DNA from: Clostridiales bacterium
GTDB lineage: Bacteria; Bacillota; Clostridia; Oscillospirales; CAG-272
Assembly (NCBI GenBank): GCA_012511425.1
Contig: JAAZGC010000236.1
Coordinates: 1-6,432 of the forward strand
Direction of reading: 5' to 3'
Length of the DNA stretch: 6,432 nt
The notes beneath the pieces were generated by a model. The model was not told where the DNA came from and made no database searches. It saw only the letters and a list, made by a program, of their open reading frames with translations. The stretch's first letter is position 1; every line of letters starts with the position of its first letter. This document shows positions 1-4,921 of this stretch, piece by piece. Made by a program: the position numbers and the translations under genes.

Positions 1-5
1 ATGCG

Positions 6-797
6 CTATATTGCGCAGTTTTTGTAAAAATCCAGCGTTTTGAATTTCCGGTCGACCTGATAGAGGCAATAGCTTTCGCAGATTGCCGAAAACTCCGGAA
101 ACAAAGCTTCGTCGATGCGGAAGGAAAATACTTTCTTTCCGTCGGCCGAGGTTATGTATCTCAGCGCTTCAAGAACGGCGGGCGATACCGGTTTTATCGG
201 CTTTAAGCGGCCGTCTTCGTAATAAAGCTGCTCCGGCGTAAAGGTCGAATAGCAGTCCGGGCAGATTGCGCAACCGTTTTCCATGTCGAAATACGCTGTG
301 CCGATTTCTGTTTTGCCGCATCCGTCGCAGATATTCAGCTGCGGCTGAAAACCGGCTTCGCACATAAGCCTCATTTCAAATGCGCCTTTTATCAGCCGGT
401 GATCCTTATCGGTTTTCGAAAGACAAAAGAGAGCGTTGAGGATAAGCGACATCGTTCCCGTCTCTCGGACCTCCTCCGGCGAAACTTCGCAGGTGAGGTC
501 GCAGAGATACTGCGTCAGTGCGGATTTTAGAAGGTCGGTCCGGATATTTGAAAACGAATCAAGTATCGACGCTTCCTTGAGGGTCAGAAAATCACCCTTC
601 TGCTCGATGACCATCTCGCTGTAAACTCCGAGCTGGGCGGCGCCGAAAATGGTATTTTTCCAGGCTCTCGCGCCGTATGCGTAAACGGAGATCTTGCCGC
701 GGTTGTCGGACATTACCGTCAAAAATTTATCCGCGTCTTTGACCGGGGTTTCCCGCAGGACAAGCCCGTAGCATGGAAAGGACTTTTTCGCCGGCAT
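6..797 (-). CDS. recO: DNA repair protein RecO
   Basis: RecO is the cytoplasmic mediator that, with RecR, loads RecA onto SSB-coated single-stranded DNA in the RecFOR pathway. At 263 residues it has the usual family length. The N-terminal OB-fold region (about 1-80) contains the typical GLVLRETPVKDADKFLTV stretch. A helical region follows, then a zinc-finger-like cluster with CDGC at 157-160 and CAICPDC at 176-182 (C157, C160, C179 and C182 are the likely ligands). The ATG lies only 5 nt after the era stop codon. No strong Shine-Dalgarno is visible, so translation is probably coupled to era. The stop is TAG at 6-8, 5 nt from the window edge, so any terminator is outside. era-recO adjacency is common in Firmicutes and supports the call. 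Confidence 0.95.
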   Translation of the reverse strand: MPAKKSFPCYGLVLRETPVKDADKFLTVMSDNRGKISVYAYGARAWKNTIFGAAQLGVYSEMVIEQKGDFLTLKEASILDSFSNIRTDLLKSALTQYLCDLTCEVSPEEVRETGTMSLILNALFCLSKTDKDHRLIKGAFEMRLMCEAGFQPQLNICDGCGKTEIGTAYFDMENGCAICPDCYSTFTPEQLYYEDGRLKPIKPVSPAVLEALRYITSADGKKVFSFRIDEALFPEFSAICESYCLYQVDRKFKTLDFYKNCAI

Positions 798-802
798 TGC
801 TT

Positions 803-1795
803 TTAAAGCTCGTCTTTATCGCTGTATCCGAAGTTTCTGAGGGTAGAAATATCGTCGCGCCAGCGGGTTTTGACTTTGACCCAGAGGTTCAGATATATCT
901 GACAGCCGAAGAAACTTTCAAGGTCTTCGCGGGCATAACTGCCGATTTTTTTCAGCATCTCGCCGTTTTTCCCGATTATGATCGCTTTGTGCGACTCCCT
1001 TTCACAGTATATCTCGGCTGCGATGCGGATTATGGCCGGGGACTCTTCGAATTTTTCGATAACGACGGCGATTCCGTGCGGTATCTCTTCGCTCAGAAGA
1101 CGAAGCAGCTTTTCGCGGATGACTTCCGCCGCGATCTGCCTTTCCGGCTGGTCGGTCAGCTCGTCTTCGGGGAAATGCCAGGGTCCCGGCTTCATGAAAG
1201 CGCGGCATTCTTTTAAAACTATATCGACGCCGCGGTTGTTCTTCGCCGAGATCGGGACAACCGATTTGAAGTCGTATTTCGGCGCATATTCGGTTATAGT
1301 CTGTCCCACCACTGCTGCGGTCGACCTGTCGGTTTTGTTGATGGCGAGGATTGCCGGGGTATTGTTGTTTTTGAGTCTTTCTATAATTCCAAGCTCAATG
1401 TCCCCCGGCTTACCGCCCGGTTCCACCACGAGTATCGCGGCGTCGGTATCGCCGATAGCGGCGCGGACGGACTTCACCATATAGTTTCCGAGTTTGGTTT
1501 TCGGCTTATGCATTCCGGGAGTGTCAAGGAAGACGAACTGGTCGCAGCCCAGGGTCAAAATGCCGGTTATGCGGTTTCTTGTCGTCTGAGGTTTCTGGGA
1601 AACTATCGCCACCTTTTCGCCGAGCAGGGCGTTCAAAAGCGTTGATTTGCCGACATTGGGACGCCCGACAATGGCGATAAAGCCGGTCCTCATATCCTCC
1701 GGCTTTATTGATGTTTCGTTGTTTATTAATATATCTGTCTCTATTTCACCGGCGTATCCGCCGTCGTTAATATCAAATCCGGACTTTTCAGCCAT
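803..1795 (-). CDS. era: GTPase Era, 16S rRNA/30S subunit assembly factor
   Basis: Era is an essential GTPase that binds the 3' end of 16S rRNA and helps mature the 30S subunit. From the start chosen here it has 330 residues. The G1 P-loop is GRPNVGKS (44-51), the switch I region TTRNR (71-75), G3 DTPG (91-94), G4 NKTD (153-156) and G5 SAK (183-185). A C-terminal KH domain contains IIGKNGEMLKKIG (273-285). I chose the ATG at 1793-1795 because a strong GGGAGG (1802-1807) sits 6 nt upstream. The longer frame from an ATG at 1819 would place that Shine-Dalgarno inside the gene. Known Era proteins of about 300 residues begin near the MRTGFIAIVG segment (M35 here), so this protein has an acidic extension of about 34 residues. 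A shorter start at 1693 has GGAGG only 2 nt away, which is poor spacing. The gene has its own promoter and is followed 5 nt later by recO. Confidence 0.95.
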   Translation of the reverse strand: MAEKSGFDINDGGYAGEIETDILINNETSIKPEDMRTGFIAIVGRPNVGKSTLLNALLGEKVAIVSQKPQTTRNRITGILTLGCDQFVFLDTPGMHKPKTKLGNYMVKSVRAAIGDTDAAILVVEPGGKPGDIELGIIERLKNNNTPAILAINKTDRSTAAVVGQTITEYAPKYDFKSVVPISAKNNRGVDIVLKECRAFMKPGPWHFPEDELTDQPERQIAAEVIREKLLRLLSEEIPHGIAVVIEKFEESPAIIRIAAEIYCERESHKAIIIGKNGEMLKKIGSYAREDLESFFGCQIYLNLWVKVKTRWRDDISTLRNFGYSDKDEL

Positions 1796-1801
1796 ATAAG
1801 C

Positions 1802-1807
1802 CCTCCC
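1802..1807 (-). promoter_or_regulatory. era Shine-Dalgarno deciding the start
   Basis: GGGAGG on the minus strand ends 6 nt before the ATG at 1795. It is the best ribosome binding site near the 5' end of era. It favours the 330-residue protein over the 338-residue frame (ATG at 1819, which has no comparable site) and over the 296-residue version (ATG at 1693, with GGAGG only 2 nt away). Confidence 0.75.
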
Positions 1808-1819
1808 AAGAAATCTCAT

Positions 1820-1941
1820 CCCGACCGCTGCAGCCCCATGCTTCGCCTGCCGCTATAATTATAACATATAAATGTATTTTTTTCAAGATGTTTTAACAAA
1901 CGTTTAAAGTAACTCGGAAAGGGGTTAACTTTATTTTTACT
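1820..1941. other. AT-rich intergenic region between ybeY and the era 5' frame
   Basis: No gene is visible here. On the minus strand it carries the era promoter and the weak inverted repeat, both listed separately. The position is where dgkA and cdd sit in many Firmicutes; no remnant of either is recognisable. Confidence 0.7.
1858..1886 (-). promoter_or_regulatory. Sigma-A-type extended -10 promoter for era-recO
   Basis: On the minus strand, the -35 box TTGAAA (1881-1886) is separated by exactly 17 nt from a perfect TATAAT (1858-1863). The bases TGT immediately before the -10 box give an extended -10. Transcription should begin near 1851, leaving a leader of about 55 nt before the ATG at 1795. 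The box sequences and spacing are seen directly; promoter activity is inferred. The site implies that era-recO can be transcribed independently of phoH-ybeY. Confidence 0.8.
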
Positions 1942-1944
1942 TTA
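1905..1944 (-). repeat. AT-rich inverted repeat just after ybeY
   Basis: TAAAGTAA (1905-1912) and TTACTTTA (1937-1944) form a perfect 8-bp inverted repeat spaced by 24 nt, and the outer arm includes the ybeY stop codon. An alternative fold pairs 1905-1913 with GTTAACTTTA (1924-1933), with one bulge and a 10-nt loop. Neither is GC-rich or followed by a clear U-run, so it is at best a weak terminator or 3'-end structure. It could also be a chance feature of AT-rich DNA. Confidence 0.3.
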
Positions 1945-2400
1945 TCTTGACAAACCCATGGAAACAAGGATTTTCTCCTGCCGGCCGAACATTTCCTTTT
2001 CCTCTTCTTCGGTCATGTGATCGTAACCCAGAAGATGAAGGGTCGAGTGAACCGCCAAAAAGGCAAGCTCGCGGTCGAGCGAATGACCGTATTCCTTTGC
2101 CTGATAATCGGCGCGTTCCATCGAGATGACTATATCCCCCAGCTCCTCGCCGATGTCGTCGCCGTCGTTCAGCGGAAAGCTCAGGACGTCGGTCGCACTG
2201 TCGATGCCGCGGTGAGCCGCATTCAGCTCTTTTATCTGCTCGTCGTCGACAAAAGTAACGGAAACTTCGGCGCGCCCCTGCCAGTTTTCGCTTTTAAGCG
2301 TCGTTTTTACCGCCTTCTTGATCAGCGCTCTCTGCGCCGGGGTCAGTATCAGTTTCTTCTGCGTGTTTCTTGTATAAATGTCGAACAGGTTTTGTGCCAT
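1942..2400 (-). CDS. ybeY: Endoribonuclease YbeY (rRNA maturation factor)
   Basis: YbeY is a zinc-dependent single-strand endoribonuclease used in 16S rRNA 3'-end maturation and ribosome quality control. At 152 residues it matches the usual 150-160. The metal-binding motif HxxxHxxxxxH appears as HSTLHLLGYDH (H118, H122, H128). It is preceded by the conserved segments VSVTFVDDEQIKELN (47-61), TDVLSFPL (70-77) and GDIVIS (88-93), and followed by the family's MTEEEEKEMFGRQ (129-141). I chose the ATG at 2400 because AGGAG (2409-2413) lies 8 nt upstream and the N-terminal strand begins at once (NLFDIYTRN). The frame is open back to 2514, but those extra 38 residues are phoH read out of frame and look nothing like YbeY. 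The start lies inside phoH, giving a 107-nt overlap. Both genes should be on one transcript. Confidence 0.95.
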   Translation of the reverse strand: MAQNLFDIYTRNTQKKLILTPAQRALIKKAVKTTLKSENWQGRAEVSVTFVDDEQIKELNAAHRGIDSATDVLSFPLNDGDDIGEELGDIVISMERADYQAKEYGHSLDRELAFLAVHSTLHLLGYDHMTEEEEKEMFGRQEKILVSMGLSR

Positions 2401-3433
2401 AACGTCCGCTCCTGCCGCTTTTGCCGCTATTGAAAGCTTTCTTTTCTTTTTCATATCTGTCGTATGCAAGAATGATTTTCTGAACAAGTCTGTGCCGGAC
2501 GACGTCTTTGTCATCGAAATAATGAACCCATATCCCGCGGATTCCGTGCAGCACTTTGACTGCCTCGACGAGCCCGCTGGATGTGCCGTCCGGCAGGTCG
2601 GTCTGGGTTATGTCGCCTGTTACTAACGCTTTGGAATTATATCCGAGACGGGTAAGGAACATCTTCATCTGCTCCGGCGTCGTATTCTGCGCTTCGTCGA
2701 GGATAATAAAGCTGTCGTTCAATGTGCGGCCGCGCATATAGGCGAGCGGGGCGATTTCGATAACGCCGCGCTCGACGCTTTTCTGGTAGTTTTCGGTTCC
2801 CATCAGCTCATACAGCGCGTCGTAAAGCGGGCGCAGATACGGCTCAATCTTTGTCTGGAGGTCTCCCGGAAGAAATCCGAGCTTCTCTCCCGCTTCGACT
2901 GCGGGACGGGTAAGGATTATCCGCTGAACTTCTTTATTCCGAAGCGCCGTTACCGCCATTGCGACGGCGAGAAAGGTCTTCCCGGTTCCGGCGGGGCCGA
3001 CTCCGAGCACGATGGTATTCTGGCGGATGGCGTCGATATATTTCTTCTGACCGATGGTTTTCGCCCTGATCGGTTTTCCGCGGTCGGTTATGCAGATGCA
3101 GTCGTCATCAAAGGAGCCGAGTTCGTTCTCCCTGCCGTCCTTTACCATCTGAGATACATACGCAACCGACTGCTCGGTAAGGTCCCCCGAAAGGTTCAGC
3201 ATCTTTTTAAGATAACCTATAGTTTTCGCCGCCTTGGCTGCCGAGTCGCCGTCTTCTCCCTGAATAACGATTGCGCAGCCGTCGGTAAAATCGCGCTGAA
3301 CCGCGGTCACATTGAATATTTCTTCAATTATCTTGATATTTGCATCATAAGCGCCGAACAGCGACGATATCTGCGCCTGGCTGTCCGAGCGGACGCTTTT
3401 TTCTGTCATATGCCGGGTATTTACCTCGTTCAT
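2294..3433 (-). CDS. phoH: PhoH-like ATPase (PhoH/YlaK family)
   Basis: This is a cytoplasmic P-loop ATPase of the PhoH family, whose fold resembles the N-terminal part of superfamily 1 helicases. Its cellular role is poorly defined but is linked to RNA metabolism by its constant proximity to ybeY. Residues about 30-80 resemble the small N-terminal KH-like domain of the family. Walker A is GPAGTGKT (146-153) and Walker B is FIILDEAQN (242-250). The conserved LTRPAVEAGEKLGFLPGD (174-191) and VTGDITQTDLP (271-281) are also present. The conserved domain ends near residue 328 (VVRHRLVQKIILAYDRY). About 50 further residues form a charged, G/S/K/E/D-rich tail, of which the last 35 codons (including the stop) overlap ybeY. 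The ATG at 3433 has no Shine-Dalgarno and lies about 19 nt from the predicted transcript start; an ATG at 3409 (residue 9) is an alternative. Confidence 0.93.
   Translation of the reverse strand: MNEVNTRHMTEKSVRSDSQAQISSLFGAYDANIKIIEEIFNVTAVQRDFTDGCAIVIQGEDGDSAAKAAKTIGYLKKMLNLSGDLTEQSVAYVSQMVKDGRENELGSFDDDCICITDRGKPIRAKTIGQKKYIDAIRQNTIVLGVGPAGTGKTFLAVAMAVTALRNKEVQRIILTRPAVEAGEKLGFLPGDLQTKIEPYLRPLYDALYELMGTENYQKSVERGVIEIAPLAYMRGRTLNDSFIILDEAQNTTPEQMKMFLTRLGYNSKALVTGDITQTDLPDGTSSGLVEAVKVLHGIRGIWVHYFDDKDVVRHRLVQKIILAYDRYEKEKKAFNSGKSGRSGRYGTKPVRHLYKKHAEETDTDPGAESADQEGGKNDA
2402..2428 (-). repeat. Three 9-bp units in the phoH tail carrying the ybeY ribosome binding site
   Basis: On the minus strand three adjacent 9-nt units, AGCGGCAAA, AGCGGCAGG and AGCGGACGT, encode Ser-Gly-Lys, Ser-Gly-Arg and Ser-Gly-Arg in PhoH. 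AGGAG at the junction of the second and third units (2409-2413) is the apparent ybeY Shine-Dalgarno, 8 nt from its ATG. The repeat is visible directly. That it arose by slippage is inference. Confidence 0.6.
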
Positions 3434-3458
3434 GCTTGTTTTTTATTTCAATAAGTAT

Positions 3459-3467
3459 ATTATACCA
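3459..3467 (-). promoter_or_regulatory. Extended -10 promoter for phoH-ybeY
   Basis: On the minus strand TGG is followed directly by a perfect TATAAT (3459-3464), an extended -10 element. At the expected distance the -35 region has no good match (GGGATT at 3482-3487 with 17-nt spacing), so activity would depend on the extended -10 or an activator. Transcription would start near 3452, only about 19 nt before the phoH ATG. Confidence 0.6.
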
Positions 3468-3489
3468 CAACATCCGAAAAAAATCCCGC

Positions 3490-3526
3490 AACATATGTTA
3501 ATTATGCGTTATTCAGCAAAAATAAC
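3490..3526. repeat. Two small palindromes in the divergent phoH/capA intergenic region
   Basis: AACATATGTT (3490-3499) is a perfect 10-bp palindrome just upstream of the phoH -35 position. GTTATT (3508-3513) and AATAAC (3521-3526) form a 6-bp inverted repeat around a 7-nt spacer. They lie between the two divergent promoters, a natural place for an operator. In such AT-rich DNA they may be fortuitous. Confidence 0.3.
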
Positions 3527-3546
3527 CGATTATTCTTCAATTGCTC

Positions 3547-3575
3547 TCGACAAATCAACAAATTTGAGTTATAAT
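3547..3575 (+). promoter_or_regulatory. Sigma-A-type promoter for the capA-like gene
   Basis: TCGACA (3547-3552) matches the -35 consensus at 5 of 6 positions and is spaced exactly 17 nt from a perfect TATAAT (3570-3575). Transcription should start near 3582, giving a leader of about 37 nt. A short imperfect inverted repeat, CAAAT (3551-3555) with ATTTG (3562-3566), lies between the boxes and could be an operator half-site pair, but this is weak. Confidence 0.7.
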
Positions 3576-3618
3576 ATTATCATATGCAAAACAAACCGGA
3601 GTTGTTATAGATATGTGA

Positions 3619-4887
3619 ATGACTTTTGTTAAAACATGTGCCGCAGTTCTGGCTCTGCTGCTTATAGCCGCGATGGCTGTATCCTGCGACGCAAGCGTTC
3701 AGATACTCACCCCCTCCGTTACCGCGCCGAATCTTTACGGCGAAACGCCCCCGCCCGCTGAAAATGAAACGGCGGAAGGCGAAGTTCCCGGCGGCAGCGA
3801 CGGCAGCGGCGACGGGGAGCCTGCGGCTCAGCCGGAAAAACAGCTTCCGCCGGACGCCAGGGTCTCTTTCCTCGCCTGCGGCGACAATATAATCCATTCA
3901 AACGTTTACGAAGACGCGCTTGACCGAGGCGGCGGCACCTCATATGAGTTTATCCATATGTACGACGATGTCGCCGACATTATCGCTTCAGCCGATCTGG
4001 CTTATATCAACCAGGAAGGTCCTATGGGCGGCGAGAAATACGGCTATTCCGGATACCCGAATTTCAACGGTCCTCAGGAAATGGGGGATGCGCTGGTCGA
4101 TCTGGGTTTCAACATAGTAAACATCGCCAACAACCATATGCTCGACAAGTGGGAAAGCGGTTTTCTCGACACCGCCGCATACTGGAAAACCAAGGATGCG
4201 ACGCTGATCGGAGCATATCTAAACAAAGCGGACTACGACGATATCCGCGTAGTCGAGAAAAACGGGATAAAGATTGCGCTCCTCTCTTATACTTACGGCA
4301 CCAACGGGATGGTATTGAACAAAGGCAGCGAAACGGTGATTCCGCTTATCGTTGAGGAAGACATCCGCCGCCAATGCGCCCTCGCCCGCGAAAAAGCCGA
4401 GTTTGTAATCTGCTCTGTCCACTGGGGCAACGAAGACTGGTTCAAGCCGTCGGATCATCAGATTGATTTCAAAAACGTGATGGTTGAATGCGGCGTCGAC
4501 GTGATCGTAGGGACGCACCCGCATGTGCTTCAGCCTATAGTCTGGGAGCAAAACGCCGAGGGGCACAAAACGCTTGTAATTTACTCGCTCGGAAATTTCA
4601 TTTCGACTATGCTTTATTCGAGAAACATGGTCGGGGGGATGATAACTTTTGACATCGTTCGAAAAAACGGCGTTATAACCGTTGAGAACCCGCTGCTGCA
4701 CCCGACTGTCTGCTATTACAACCGCTCACGGCGGGGACTTCAGGTTTACAAAATGGAAAATTTCCCGGCTGAGCTTGCCGCTTCTCACGGCTCACAGAAA
4801 TACGGCGCATTCGACCTCGACACCCTTAAAAAATATGTCACCGGCACGATCGACAGCGCTTTCCTGCCCGATTATTTGAAATCTTAA
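3619..4887 (+). CDS. CapA-family (PGA_cap) metallophosphatase-like lipoprotein
   Basis: The product is a predicted membrane-anchored, extracytoplasmic lipoprotein of 422 residues. Residues 1-22 form a signal peptide with K5, a hydrophobic core and lipobox AVSC (Cys23). Residues about 24-80 are a disordered Pro/Gly/Ser/Glu linker. The CapA domain, related to calcineurin-like phosphoesterases, spans about 81-400 and shows the family motifs: ACGDNIIH (86-93), NQEGPMGG (131-138), NIANNHMLD (168-176), VHWG (267-270), GTHPHV (298-303) and SLGNFIS (323-329). CapA was first described in poly-gamma-glutamate capsule synthesis. No capB, capC or capE lies beside it, so a specific PGA role cannot be claimed; a surface polymer or wall-linked phosphoesterase role is equally possible. 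The ATG at 3619 follows an in-frame TGA directly, and the nearest GGAG (3598-3601) is 17 nt away, so initiation may be weak. The gene is monocistronic, with its own promoter and terminator. Confidence 0.9.
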   Translation: MTFVKTCAAVLALLLIAAMAVSCDASVQILTPSVTAPNLYGETPPPAENETAEGEVPGGSDGSGDGEPAAQPEKQLPPDARVSFLACGDNIIHSNVYEDALDRGGGTSYEFIHMYDDVADIIASADLAYINQEGPMGGEKYGYSGYPNFNGPQEMGDALVDLGFNIVNIANNHMLDKWESGFLDTAAYWKTKDATLIGAYLNKADYDDIRVVEKNGIKIALLSYTYGTNGMVLNKGSETVIPLIVEEDIRRQCALAREKAEFVICSVHWGNEDWFKPSDHQIDFKNVMVECGVDVIVGTHPHVLQPIVWEQNAEGHKTLVIYSLGNFISTMLYSRNMVGGMITFDIVRKNGVITVENPLLHPTVCYYNRSRRGLQVYKMENFPAELAASHGSQKYGAFDLDTLKKYVTGTIDSAFLPDYLKS

Positions 4888-4891
4888 ATAC

Positions 4892-4921
4892 AAAAAACAG
4901 GCTTTGCGGAGCCTGTTTTTT
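4892..4921. terminator. Bidirectional rho-independent terminator
   Basis: A perfect 12-bp stem pairs 4892-4903 with 4910-4921 around a 6-nt loop (TTGCGG). The core ACAGGCT/AGCCTGT is flanked by six A and six T, so each strand yields a hairpin followed by a U-run. It ends the capA-like transcript 4 nt after its stop codon and also the convergent serine hydrolase transcript. The TAA of that gene (4920-4922) overlaps the end of the stem. Confidence 0.92.

Noticed and set aside
773..1484. Plus-strand open frames of 147 and 168 codons opposite era
   Set aside because: They lie fully antisense to a well-supported era, match no family I recognise, and have no promoter or ribosome binding site of their own.
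2017..2433. Plus-strand open frame of 138 codons opposite ybeY
   Set aside because: It is antisense to conserved YbeY codons including the HxxxHxxxxxH motif, and its translation looks like a reversed-frame shadow.
2401..2514. Longer YbeY from the upstream ATG at 2514 (190 residues) or from 2454
   Set aside because: The added residues are the out-of-frame reading of phoH, neither start has a Shine-Dalgarno, and the 152-residue form matches the family length.
4219..4701. Minus-strand open frame of 160 codons opposite the capA-like gene
   Set aside because: It is antisense to the conserved CapA motifs, with no recognisable domain or start signals.
3619..4887. Poly-gamma-glutamate capsule operon
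   Set aside because: Only one CapA-domain gene is present, alone on its transcript, with no capB, capC or capE homologue in view.
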